A DNA stretch of 64,000 bases. It comes from Pelagomonas calceolata. Lineage: Eukaryota > Sar > Pelagophyceae > Pelagomonadales > Pelagomonadaceae. Both the position numbers and the translations under genes were made by a program. The DNA is taken from the NCBI GenBank assembly GCA_918797485.1, contig CAKKNE010000004.1, forward strand, positions 372,001-436,000, in the 5' to 3' direction. A model generated the notes under the pieces. It was not told the DNA's origin, ran no database searches, and worked only from the letters and a program-made list of their open reading frames with translations. Shown one piece after another: positions 19,199 to 28,011 of this stretch (the stretch's first letter is position 1; each line of letters opens with the position of its first letter).

Positions 19199-20401
19199 AT
19201 GGGTCAGTCATTTTCACGACGAACACCTTCAATAAAAGAAGCGCGCCAGTCGCACGACGTCAAGCAGACTCATCGCGCCTTGCTCTCGGACGACGTGGTG
19301 TTTCTCCTGTTGTCTCAGCTCGCCCCGTGGGACGGCAGCGGTGCGGCCGCGGCCTGTAAAGTGTGGCGGTCTCACTGGAAGCGGCGATGCGCGGGCTTGC
19401 TGCGTCTGGCCAGGCATCGCGTCGGAGCTTATGAGTGGTGCAACCACGTTGTCGCCAAGCCCGGCGGAGGCGTGATTGTCTCAAACTATCACGAATCACG
19501 ACTCGAGATCTTCTCGCCGGAGGGCGAATCCCAGGGCGCGTTCGTCGCGGGTGTGTCTCCTTTCGACACGCCAGGCGCGGTGGCGCTCCTCGGCGACGAG
19601 CGCAATACGGCCTGGATCATCTGTGAAGACAATCAAAACTTAGTCTGCGTTCAATTGGGCGACGCCATGGGGGAGGACAAGTTTCTAGAGCCGTCCGACC
19701 AGATCGTCAGTCCAACTATGGACTATATTTGCCCCAAGGACCTCGCCCTTAGTCCCGGTGGTGAATTCCTGCTCGTGCTAGTTGACGATTACGGCGAACT
19801 CGGGGAAGTTTTCGTGCTCAACTCTCGAGATGGAACTATTGTGGGCAGCTTCGGCTTTGAGGAAGATGATACGTTCGGTAACTTGCACTCGCCTCGCGGC
19901 CTGGCGGTCCAGGGCGATTACTGCTTCGTCGCCGATACGTACAATCAGCGAGTTTGTGTCTTCAACTGGCGCAGCCAGACCTGGGTACGCTGCTTTGGAC
20001 GGCGAGGCGCGTTCCTGCACCGTCACTTGGGTGACCCGGAAGCGGAACATCCTTACTGGTGGGATTCAGTAATTAGCGATGGCAGTCGCGGCTACGAAGA
20101 TGAACGCAAAGGAACTGGGCCGGGCGAGTTCATTGAGCCCGTTGGCGTCGCGGTCCATGGCAACATGCTATATGTTTCTGAATTAGTCGGTCGCAGGATC
20201 CAGGTCATGCGGTTGCCCGCCGACATCCTCGATTTGTCCTCAGAGCCGCAGGTATTGCAGATTATCCCGGCACCCGGTGGTCAACGGTTAGGTGGCCTTT
20301 GCGTCGACGGCGAGCGGTTGTGGTGCGTGGGCCCACATTGTATTGGGCCCCCCGGGGACCGCGAAGACACCTACGTGAGCCTTTTTTCGCCGTATGTGTA
20401 A
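19199..20401 (+). CDS. F-box-like / NHL-repeat beta-propeller protein (copy 1)
   Basis: 400 aa. An F-box-like helical segment (ALLSDDVVFLLLSQLAPWDG ... AAACKVWRSHWKRR, residues ~24-65) is followed by repeated NHL-type blades: LHSPRGLAVQGDYCFVADTY, NQRVCVFNWRSQTW, GEFIEPVGVAVHGNMLYVSE. This resembles TRIM/NHL propellers. An F-box would link to an SCF ubiquitin ligase and the propeller would bind the target; this is inference. A close paralogue forms most of the chimeric gene at 26315-27742. Confidence 0.8.
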   Translation: MGQSFSRRTPSIKEARQSHDVKQTHRALLSDDVVFLLLSQLAPWDGSGAAAACKVWRSHWKRRCAGLLRLARHRVGAYEWCNHVVAKPGGGVIVSNYHESRLEIFSPEGESQGAFVAGVSPFDTPGAVALLGDERNTAWIICEDNQNLVCVQLGDAMGEDKFLEPSDQIVSPTMDYICPKDLALSPGGEFLLVLVDDYGELGEVFVLNSRDGTIVGSFGFEEDDTFGNLHSPRGLAVQGDYCFVADTYNQRVCVFNWRSQTWVRCFGRRGAFLHRHLGDPEAEHPYWWDSVISDGSRGYEDERKGTGPGEFIEPVGVAVHGNMLYVSELVGRRIQVMRLPADILDLSSEPQVLQIIPAPGGQRLGGLCVDGERLWCVGPHCIGPPGDREDTYVSLFSPYV

Positions 20402-20544
20402 GACCCCACCGGCCCGCGACGAAGACGCGGTCCACCCCCTGTCGTCGTGAACCCCCCCTTGTAACATCTCCTACGAAACGCAGCTAGAAGGATACTCTAT
20501 TTGACGAAACGCGCGCCATGTTCCACAGCTATCCGCAAGACAGA

Positions 20545-20565
20545 GCTAGCGTTACAGATACTAGC
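20545..20565. promoter_or_regulatory. CTAG palindrome upstream of SOD-like gene
   Basis: GCTAGCGTTACAG then ATACTAGC. It lies 76 bp upstream of ATG 20641 and would be inside the reading frame if the upstream ATG at 20518 were used, which favours the later start. Confidence 0.45.
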
Positions 20566-20640
20566 TTTTTTGGGGCTCGCTGCCCCAGCGCGCTTATACG
20601 GCCCATACCCAGGCGCTCGCAGCACAAAACTAGTGCAGCT

Positions 20641-21102
20641 ATGGCCCGCTGCTCCTGCGTCCTCACGGGCACCGGCGTTACTGGTACGCTCGTCCTCTCG
20701 CAGCCGAGCGAATCACAGCCTACTGTCATCGACGGCTCGATCAGCGGCCTGGCGCCGGGGCTCCACGGCATCCACGTCCACATTTTCGGTGATTTCAGCC
20801 AGGGTCTGACGAGCGCTGGTGGCATCTTTAACCCCTTCGCGAGGAACCACGGCGGCCCGAACGACGAAGAGCGGATGGCCGGCGACCTCGGCAATTTGGA
20901 GGTGGCCGAGGACGGCTCCTGCAGCGTGCACATCGAGGACAGGCACGTGAAGCTCATCGGCCCCCACTCGATCATCGGGCGGTCGATCGTCGTCTTCGGC
21001 GGCGAGGACGACTTCGGCAAGGGCGGCCACGAGCTCTCGCTGTCGACGGGCAACCCGGGCCCGCGCGTCGCGGGCGGCGTCGTGGGGATCGCGCCGTCCT
21101 AG
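20641..21102 (+). CDS. Cu/Zn-superoxide-dismutase-like protein lacking key metal ligands
   Basis: 153 aa from ATG 20641, the usual SOD1 length. The fold is recognisable: GLHGIHVHIFGD, NHGGPNDEERMAGDLGN, GPHSIIGRS, DDFGKGGHELS, GNPGPRVAGGVVGIA. Using human SOD1 numbering, His46, His48, His71, Asp83 and Arg143 are kept. The bridging His63 is Ile (SAGGIFNP), the Zn ligand His80 is Met (ERMAGD), the Cu ligand His120 is Phe (IVVFGG), and both disulfide cysteines (57, 146) are absent. Dismutase activity is therefore unlikely; a structural, chaperone or other binding role is open. The frame is intact and the region unusually well conserved for a pseudogene. Confidence 0.85.
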   Translation: MARCSCVLTGTGVTGTLVLSQPSESQPTVIDGSISGLAPGLHGIHVHIFGDFSQGLTSAGGIFNPFARNHGGPNDEERMAGDLGNLEVAEDGSCSVHIEDRHVKLIGPHSIIGRSIVVFGGEDDFGKGGHELSLSTGNPGPRVAGGVVGIAPS

Positions 21103-21223
21103 GCGTTGCGCTGCGTGCGGTTTTCTTCTGAGCCGGCCGGGGCGCGGGCCGCGCTGTTAACACTCGGTATAGTAGAACGTTACGAAGTAGGGGGAGGAGT
21201 CGTGCGCGCCGCCGCCGCGGCGC

Positions 21224-22606
21224 TCAGAGCACCTTTTGCCCCTTCTCCGGAGCCTTGGAATCGTCCGGCGACGGCTTGGGGATCTTGAACGGAGTCCAGT
21301 TCGGGTCTTTCTTTTTCCCCTCCATCTCCGAGTCCCGGACTGGCGGAGACTCGTACTTCGGCTGGTCCTTGTAATTCGCCGTGAGAGGGTCCTTCTTCCG
21401 GGACCAGGCCCAGGCGCTCTTCGAGGTGCGCATGAGCTCCTCGTCGAAACCGACGGCCCGCGCCGGCGTGGCGACGGCCGCGGGCGCGGCGACGGTCTGA
21501 TCATCTAAAGCGGCGGCCGCCACGGCCCCCTGCAGGGGCGCCGCCTCGACGGTCTCATCATCTAAAGCGTCGGCCGCCACGTCCTCCTTCGGAGGCGCCT
21601 CCTCGACGATCGCATCATCATCATCTGAAGCGGCTGCCACGTCCTCCACGTCCTCCTGCAGAGACTCCGGCGACGCCGGCGACGGCCGGTCGTCGCGCAA
21701 GAGCGAGAACTTCGGCGCGAGCGCGCGACGGACACCCATGGATTCCGTCCGCGGCGTCACCCCTAACGTGTCACTACCCGCGGAGGGCGGTTCGACCAGG
21801 CGCTCGTAAGAGTGCCCGCGCGGCGACTCTAAAGCTAATTGTTCCGACGCCGACTGCGGCGCCGCCTCGATCTCGGGCAGCTGCCGGCCGGCTAACAGGC
21901 GGTTCATCCGCTTCATCTCCCGTTTCGCCTCCTCGCGATCCAGGCGCGCCTGCTCCAATTCCTCCAACATCTTCGCGTTGAACGCCATCTGCTCGTCGGC
22001 CCGCTGGTTGACGGTCTCCTTGATCTCCTTCTTGTTGTCCCTCCCTTCCGCGACGAGCACTTTCGACTGCGTGACGAGCACTTTCCCGACGCCATCCCTG
22101 ATGTCGGTCGCGGCCTCCACCACCGTCTTCTCGATCTTGTTCGTCTGCTGCTGCTGGCCCTCGCGGACCTTCTGGGTGATGATGTCCCCGACCGCGAACA
22201 TGTCCTGGCGCCGCTGCTCCCCTTCGGGGGTGTCCCGCTTGACAACGAGGGTCAGCACCGCGTCGAGGCCCGGGCAGTACGCGAAGATCGCCTGCCCCGC
22301 CGCCGCGCACCCCTTCTCTATGTCCTTCTTGGAGCCGAGGACCGTCTCGTGGAACTCGTAGTCCTTGATCTTCTTCTTCTTCGCGATTTCCTCCGCGAGG
22401 TCGCGCGCCGTGAAGTAGTTCTCGGATGCCGGGTCCTTGATCAGCAGCTGGAATCTGGACTCCGTGAGAAGTCCCGCGAACGCGCCGATGACGTCCCTCG
22501 CGTCCACCTTGGCGGCCTTGCAGACCGTGTACACGTCGTCGCGCGACTTGCCGGGCGCGAGCGTGGCCTTGCAGCACCACAACTCCTTCTTAGACGTTCC
22601 GAACAT
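21224..22606 (-). CDS. Coiled-coil protein of unknown function
   Basis: 460 aa from the ATG at 22604-22606 (MFGTSKKELW), chosen because upstream in-frame sequence is Arg/Pro/Gly-rich. Residues ~1-140 look globular (DVYTVCKAAKVDARDVIGAF, FTARDLAEEIAKKKK). Residues ~140-240 form a charged helix or coiled coil (GQQQQTNKIEKTVVEAATDI ... LDREEAKREMKRMNR). The rest is acidic, Ala-rich, with a repeated ALDDETVEAAPLQGAVAAA pattern. I recognise no family. Single exon. Confidence 0.65.
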   Translation of the reverse strand: MFGTSKKELWCCKATLAPGKSRDDVYTVCKAAKVDARDVIGAFAGLLTESRFQLLIKDPASENYFTARDLAEEIAKKKKIKDYEFHETVLGSKKDIEKGCAAAGQAIFAYCPGLDAVLTLVVKRDTPEGEQRRQDMFAVGDIITQKVREGQQQQTNKIEKTVVEAATDIRDGVGKVLVTQSKVLVAEGRDNKKEIKETVNQRADEQMAFNAKMLEELEQARLDREEAKREMKRMNRLLAGRQLPEIEAAPQSASEQLALESPRGHSYERLVEPPSAGSDTLGVTPRTESMGVRRALAPKFSLLRDDRPSPASPESLQEDVEDVAAASDDDDAIVEEAPPKEDVAADALDDETVEAAPLQGAVAAAALDDQTVAAPAAVATPARAVGFDEELMRTSKSAWAWSRKKDPLTANYKDQPKYESPPVRDSEMEGKKKDPNWTPFKIPKPSPDDSKAPEKGQKVL

Positions 22607-22690
22607 GGTCCCTGTGAAGCACCAGGTGTACAATGAAAGTTCAGAGGCGGCCCCCGCGCCCCACGAAACGCAGCCCCCGCGCCGGGGCCA

Positions 22691-22720
22691 CGGCCGCCGG
22701 TGCCGGGGCACCGGCGGCCG
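22691..22720. repeat. 30-bp perfect GC palindrome
   Basis: CGGCCGCCGGTGCC, GG, GGCACCGGCGGCCG: 14-bp arms with a 2-nt centre, all G/C except one A/T pair per arm. It is 85 bp upstream of the coiled-coil gene start and could extrude as a cruciform or form an RNA hairpin in the 5' UTR. Confidence 0.7.
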
Positions 22721-23024
22721 CGCCCAGCGGCCGCGCGCGGCCCGCCCGGGGCTGCCTCGAACCTGCTTCAACGAGCAGCGGCACTCAACGCGCCGATTTT
22801 GAAGGCGCTCTCGCGGCGCAGGCTAACTACAACGTACCTGGGGGTCCGGCGGCCTCGATTCTAGTGCGGGCAGCCTCCTGCCACCTAGATAACACGCTAA
22901 AGACGCGGCTCGACCTCGATGGCGGCTCTGCTAACCTACTAGGGGGAATTTCCGGTTACGGTCTCGGGCTGCCCCCCCTCTCCACCGCGACGCTCGGTAT
23001 TTGCTCTCAAGTCAACTGCGCGCG

Positions 23025-24455
23025 ATGGCTGCCCCGGAGCCGCAGCTCGCTGGTGTCCTGGGAGCGGCGGTAGACCAGATCGACGTGGACGAGAAGGTGG
23101 TGATCGTGCGCACGCTCAGGGTCCATGTCAACGTCGGCATGCTGGACTTGTACCGCAACGACGTCCGGAGGCTAGGCCTCGCGGTGCCGTGTGCCCATAA
23201 CAAGGGCGACACCCGCGTCTTCGTGGGCACCGCGTTTGCGCCTGAGGCGATGAAGTTCTTTGGGCCTCCGCCCGACGGCGCGGACGCCGAGGCGTACCTC
23301 CAGGAGTGCTACAAAATCTTGAACTCGCAGAAGAGCGTAGTCGACTACGTGAATTCGTGCGACGACAGAAAGAACGACCCCAAGAAGAAGTGGGTCTTCG
23401 GAACGCGCGAGAAGGAGCTCGGCGACTTCAACGAACTCTTGCTAGAATTCAAGGAGGCCTGCCCCATTTTCTTCGACGAGGAGACCGGTGCCCCCTTCTA
23501 CCAGGAGCAGAACTTCGCCGCGGCGTTCATCGACTGCATCAGGCGGCGCAACCCCGAGCTGAAGTGCAAGACCCACATCCAGAAGCTCTGCAAGAAGCGG
23601 CGCCTCCTGCGCAAGGCCGACGCCGTGGTGAAAGCCGCGCGGCGCGCCGACGCCGTGGCCGCGGCGACCGTGCTCGTCGCTCGCGGGCGCGTCGTCGACG
23701 CCGTGCTGGCGGCCGCGCGCGACCCGGCCGCCGCCGCGCTCGCGGAGCCCGCCGAAGAGCCCGCGCCCGACGCCGCGCCCGACGCGAACCAGCCGCCCGC
23801 GCCCGCGCCCGAAGCGCGGACGGCCGCCTCCCTGGGGTGGCCCGGCGGGACGGCGCCGGCGCCCGCCGCCGACCGCGAGCCGCGCCCCCTGGACGCGTCG
23901 CCGTCGCCGCGGGCGAAACAGAAGCGCCCCGGCGCGGCGCGGCGCCCGCCGCGCCACCGCGCCAACCCGCCCGGCGCGCGCGCGGCTGCGCGCCCGCGCC
24001 GCCGGGCGGCCGGCGGCGCGCCGGCGCGGGCGCTGCAGCCGTCGCCAGACACGAGCCCGTCGCCCGCGACGGAGGTGTCCGTTGGCGACGCGGACGCTGC
24101 CGAACTCCAGAGGATGCTGGCGACGGCCGAGGCGCGCGCCGCCGACGTGAAGAAGCGCGCCGACGGGCTCGGTGCTCAACTCGCCGAAGCCAAGACGCGG
24201 TGGAAGGCGGGCGACGAGCGCGCCAAAGCTGCCGAGGAGGAACGCGACCGGCTCAAGGTGCGCGCCGAAGCGCTCGCGGCGGATTTCGCCGCGGCCAACG
24301 CGTTCGCCGAGACGGCCAACGCGCGCGTCCGCGCGGCTGAACAGGACCGCGACCGACAGAAGGCGCGCGCCGACGCGGCCGAGGCGCGCGTCCGCGAGCT
24401 CGAGGAGAAGCTGAGGGACCGCGCGGACCGCGCCCTCGGCGACGACACCGAGTAG
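23025..24455 (+). CDS. Unknown globular domain plus coiled coil
   Basis: 476 aa from ATG 23025. Residues ~1-210 look globular and charged (VDQIDVDEKVVIVRTLRVHV, NPELKCKTHIQKLCKKRRLL). A ~160-residue Ala/Pro/Arg-rich stretch follows, and then a C-terminal coiled coil with heptad character (AEARAADVKKRADGLGAQ ... RVRELEEKLRDRADRALGDD). The last ~17 codons and ~140 bp of 3' flank are nearly repeated at the end of the next gene. I recognise no domain. Codon use in the middle is extremely GC-rich. Confidence 0.6.
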   Translation: MAAPEPQLAGVLGAAVDQIDVDEKVVIVRTLRVHVNVGMLDLYRNDVRRLGLAVPCAHNKGDTRVFVGTAFAPEAMKFFGPPPDGADAEAYLQECYKILNSQKSVVDYVNSCDDRKNDPKKKWVFGTREKELGDFNELLLEFKEACPIFFDEETGAPFYQEQNFAAAFIDCIRRRNPELKCKTHIQKLCKKRRLLRKADAVVKAARRADAVAAATVLVARGRVVDAVLAAARDPAAAALAEPAEEPAPDAAPDANQPPAPAPEARTAASLGWPGGTAPAPAADREPRPLDASPSPRAKQKRPGAARRPPRHRANPPGARAAARPRRRAAGGAPARALQPSPDTSPSPATEVSVGDADAAELQRMLATAEARAADVKKRADGLGAQLAEAKTRWKAGDERAKAAEEERDRLKVRAEALAADFAAANAFAETANARVRAAEQDRDRQKARADAAEARVRELEEKLRDRADRALGDDTE

Positions 24456-24885
24456 CTCCACGCGCCTGCTGACGCTTTCCACCTCACGTTACGACCTCCC
24501 CCAAGTACTTAAGGACCTCACGTCTGAAGCCTCGTCATTTCTGCTCCGGGCTGGGTAGTACGTACATGCGGCTCCTGGCGTCGTCGATGAGCTCCATTTG
24601 TGCGCTTTGACGGTTCGTACCGCTGCCGCTAGTAGCACTAGCTTTTTGGAGCCTAAAACAATTCCTCGTCACATCGGTTTAAGGCAGCCCGTGCGCCGTC
24701 TACAGGCAATCAGACACCCGGGGGAGCCTCTAAACGACTCCACACCCCCTCGTTGCCATCCTGCTGCTCGCGCGCGACCGCTGCTGCGGCACACGCTGCG
24801 ACACAGGCCCACAAAACCAGCAAGCTCTTTTGCCCATCGTCGACGCAGGCCGTGCAAGATGCCCGTACCGATGGGCGACGAAACC
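24412..24885. repeat. Repeated 3'-end/promoter module, copy 1
   Basis: Nearly identical to 25893-26341: the coding end (CRADRALGDD-type codons), a 3' flank with TCCACGCGCCTGCTGACG, then, after a short divergent stretch, a 5' leader with CATCGGTTTAAGGCAGCCCG and the shared start ATGCCCGTA. It serves as terminator of the upstream gene and promoter/5' UTR of the gene at 24859. Confidence 0.8.
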
Positions 24886-25929
24886 GACGACGAAATCGAC
24901 GACGGCGAGGATGAGCCGATACGACGCGGTTCCGCGGATATGATTCCGGCCGAGATGCGCGAGACGACGCAGGAGCTGCGGCGCCAGCTGCAGATCGAGA
25001 AGCAGGTGGCGCGCGACGCCGAGCGCGAGCGCGACGAGGTGTTGCGCGAGCTGAGGGCCATGCGCGCGGAGCAGGCTGCGCGGTACGATCGGTTGGCGGC
25101 CCTGAAAGCCAAGCTCGCGAAGGACCCGGAGAACCCCAGACCTACAGTGTCAGATCGGGTAGCGGCCCTGCGGGCCGAGGCGCGCGAGAAAACGGCGCAA
25201 CTAGCACAGGCGCATGATCGTGATCCTTCTCTCGACGATCTCGAGGCCGGAGTCACCTCCATGCAGGTCGGGCAGAAACGCGCTCGCATTGGGATCGAGG
25301 AGCGCAAAGATGTCGCGGAGCGGGATTATGCCTCGCTCGGGGCTCGGGTGCAAGAGCTCGACGAGACCGTCGCCGAGCTGCGCCGACAGTTGGAAACGGA
25401 GAAGAAGGCCAATCACGAGGCCCTCGTGACGTGCATGCGCGGGCGCACCAAGGCCGAGGAATATAACAAGGTTTTAGTGAAGCTGGTCGCCGCTTACGAG
25501 CGTGTGACCCCTCCGGAGAAGATCGCGCCGATCGCCGCTCGGATCTGGGCGCGCGCGCCCACGGTACCGGGCGGTGCCGCGACGGCGCCCGAGTCCGACG
25601 AAGCGGATCCCGGGGATAAGCGCCCCGTCCCGCCTGGACAGGAGGCCCAGAAGGTCAAGAAGCCCAAATTGGCCGCGCCGACGCCGTCGGGAATGGAGTT
25701 GGCGGAAACGTGCCTAGACCGCGACGCTGCACCGGAGAAGCCCACCACCGTGAGCTCCGATGAGCGCATACGCGCCGTCGAGGACCGCCTCGCGAAGCAG
25801 GCGAGCAGACACGAGAGAGAGATGGAGGCGCTTCATGTGGCGTGCGACGCGGCCGAGGCGCGCGCCCGCAAGCTCGAGGAGCAGCTGAAGAACCGTGCGG
25901 ACCGCGCCCTCGGCGACGACACCGAGTAG
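24859..25929 (+). CDS. Coiled-coil protein sharing both ends with its neighbours
   Basis: 356 aa from ATG 24859 (MPVPMGDET). It is strongly helical: RETTQELRRQLQIEKQVARD, LGARVQELDETVAELRRQ, EDRLAKQASRHEREMEALHV. KVKKPKLAA looks like a nuclear signal. The C-terminus (KLEEQLKNRADRALGDDTE) matches the end of the gene at 23025, and the leader and first codons match the chimeric gene at 26315. It is thus an intermediate in a tandem duplication series. Function unknown. Confidence 0.65.
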   Translation: MPVPMGDETDDEIDDGEDEPIRRGSADMIPAEMRETTQELRRQLQIEKQVARDAERERDEVLRELRAMRAEQAARYDRLAALKAKLAKDPENPRPTVSDRVAALRAEAREKTAQLAQAHDRDPSLDDLEAGVTSMQVGQKRARIGIEERKDVAERDYASLGARVQELDETVAELRRQLETEKKANHEALVTCMRGRTKAEEYNKVLVKLVAAYERVTPPEKIAPIAARIWARAPTVPGGAATAPESDEADPGDKRPVPPGQEAQKVKKPKLAAPTPSGMELAETCLDRDAAPEKPTTVSSDERIRAVEDRLAKQASRHEREMEALHVACDAAEARARKLEEQLKNRADRALGDDTE

Positions 25930-26341
25930 TTCCACGCGCCTGCTGACGCTTTCCACCCCACGTTACGACCTCCCCCAAGTACTAAGGACGCTGAGCCTAG
26001 TAATTTCTGATCCGGGCCGGGTAGTACGTACATACGCCTCGTGGCGTCGCCAATGAGCTCTCTTTGTGGGCCTTGACGGCTCGACCAGTAGCACTAGCTT
26101 TTTGGTTGCAAAGCCTTCTCTCTCGTCACATCGGTTTAAGGCAGCCCGCGCGCCGTCTACAGGCAATCAGACACCCGGGCAGCCTCTAAACGACTCCACG
26201 CGCCCCCGTCGCCATTCTTCTGCTCGCGCGCGACCGCTGCTGCGGCACACGCTGCGACACAGGCCCACAAAACCAGCAAGCTCTTTTGCCCATCGTCGAC
26301 GCAGGCCGTGCAAGATGCCCGTACTGATGGGCGATGACGAC
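25893..26341. repeat. Repeated 3'-end/promoter module, copy 2
   Basis: Second copy of 24412-24885. The two differ by scattered substitutions and small indels; the core CAATCAGACACCCGGG and CAGGCCCACAAAACCAGCAA are identical. It drives the chimeric propeller gene at 26315. Confidence 0.8.
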
Positions 26342-27742
26342 GGCAGTTGGAGGAGGGGCAGTACGGAGGAGGGGCAGTTGGAGGAGCAGTTGGAGGACAT
26401 GCGCTTCGACCGCGATTGCGCGCGCGCGACCATCGCGGAACAAGACAAGCGCATCCTAATGTTGGAGGAACAGTTGGCAGAGGCGCGCAAGGCCCTCGAC
26501 GCGCACGACGACGCCGATCGGCTCTACGCGATACCTTCAATACAAGATACTCTGTCGGACGACGTGAAGGAGACTCACCATGCCCTGCTCTCGGATGATG
26601 TGGTGTTTCTCCTGTTGTCGCGGCTCGCTCTCTCGGACGGCACTGGGGCGGCCGCGGCCTGTAAGATATGGCAGTCTCAGTGGAAGCGGCGATGCGCGGG
26701 CATGCTGCGCCTGGCCAGGCATCGCGTCGGAACTTTTGAGTTTTGCCAACACGTTGTCGCCAACCCCGGCGGAGGCGTGATTGTCTCAGACTATCACAAA
26801 TCACGACTCATGGTGTTTTCGCCGGAGGGCGAATCCCTGGGCGCATTCCAATCCCCTCGTATAATCTGGACGCCAGGTGCGGTGGCGCTCCTCGGCGACG
26901 AGAGCAATACGGCCTGGGTACTAGACGAAGACAGGGAACGCCTCATCTGCGTGCGATTAGGCGATGCCATGGGGGGTGACAAGATTCTAACGCCGTCCGA
27001 CCGCATCGTTAGTCCGGTTATGGACTATAAATGCCCCAAGGCCCTCGCCCTTAGTCCCGGTGGTGAATTCCTGCTCGCAATAGTTAACGATTGGGTCGGT
27101 GAAGTTCTCGTGCTCAACTCTCGAGATGGAACTCTTGTGAGCCGCTTCGGCGAAGAGGAAGATGATACGTTCGGAAACTTACATTCACCTTGCAGCCTGG
27201 CGGTCCAGGACGATTACTGCTTCGTCGCCGATACGTACAATCAACGAGTCAGTGTCTTCAACTGGCGCAGCCAGACCTGGGTGCGCTGCTTTGGACGGCG
27301 AGGCGCGTTCCTCCACCACCGTACTTGGACATCTGACCCGGAAATTCCGCATCCGTACTGGTTCGATTCGGAAATGAGCAATGGCGACGCCGAATATGAA
27401 GATGAACGCAAAGGAACTGGGCCGGGCGAGTTCATTGAACCCGTTGGCGTCGCGGTGCATGGCAACACGCTATATGTTTCTGAATTAGTCGGTCGCAGGA
27501 TCCAGGTCATGCGGCTGCCCGAGAATATCCTCGATTTGTCCTCAGAGCCGCAGGTGTTGCAGATTATCCCGGCGCCCGGTGGTCAACGGCTAGGTGGTCT
27601 TTGTGTCGACGGTGAGCGGTTGTGGTGCGCGGGCCCTCTCTCTATTTACACTGAGCTTGGTAAACCCCCCAAATACACCTACGTGAGCCTGTTTTCGCCG
27701 TTTAGCGGAGACGAGCAAGGACCGCGACCGCGCGCGGCCTAA
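26315..27742 (+). CDS. Chimeric coiled coil - F-box-like - NHL propeller protein (copy 2)
   Basis: 475 aa from ATG 26315 (MPVLMGDDD). Residues ~1-70 are a coiled coil (EEGQLEEQLEDMRFDRDCAR ... LMLEEQLAEARKALDAHDD) not found in the first propeller gene. From DDVKETHHALLSDDVVFLLL onward it is a close paralogue of the gene at 19199, including the NHL blades FGNLHSPCSLAVQDDYCFVA and FIEPVGVAVHGNTLYVSEL. Its promoter, leader and first codons come from the gene at 24859. The fusion is seen directly in sequence; its function, possibly dimerised substrate-receptor activity, is inference. Confidence 0.8.
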   Translation: MPVLMGDDDGSWRRGSTEEGQLEEQLEDMRFDRDCARATIAEQDKRILMLEEQLAEARKALDAHDDADRLYAIPSIQDTLSDDVKETHHALLSDDVVFLLLSRLALSDGTGAAAACKIWQSQWKRRCAGMLRLARHRVGTFEFCQHVVANPGGGVIVSDYHKSRLMVFSPEGESLGAFQSPRIIWTPGAVALLGDESNTAWVLDEDRERLICVRLGDAMGGDKILTPSDRIVSPVMDYKCPKALALSPGGEFLLAIVNDWVGEVLVLNSRDGTLVSRFGEEEDDTFGNLHSPCSLAVQDDYCFVADTYNQRVSVFNWRSQTWVRCFGRRGAFLHHRTWTSDPEIPHPYWFDSEMSNGDAEYEDERKGTGPGEFIEPVGVAVHGNTLYVSELVGRRIQVMRLPENILDLSSEPQVLQIIPAPGGQRLGGLCVDGERLWCAGPLSIYTELGKPPKYTYVSLFSPFSGDEQGPRPRAA

Positions 27743-28011
27743 GCACGCGACGACGCCAACCAGCAAGGCCCGCCCCCGTCGTCCGCCTAGGCCGCCGGCA
27801 CCCCTTCCCTTCCCCCCGCGTAAGGACCTCGACTATCGAATCACTATTATTAGCACGTTAACTCTGGGACCGCTGCCGGCCCGCGGGTCGGGAAACTCCG
27901 CCCGGCGTAGTAGTACAGCACACACGTGGGGCAACACAACGACAAGGTCTTGGGTCGGGAGGAGGCACAGTGCGGGGAAAGGGGGAAAGGGGATCGTGGT
28001 CTTCTTGTGGT

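Noticed and set aside
20518-20640. Upstream ATG extending the SOD-like protein by 41 residues
   Set aside because: The extension would include a CTAG palindrome, lacks a clear targeting signal, and the protein from 20641 already has the family length.
22607-24455. Viral origin for the two unknown coiled-coil genes
   Set aside because: No viral domain recognised; base composition matches neighbouring host genes.
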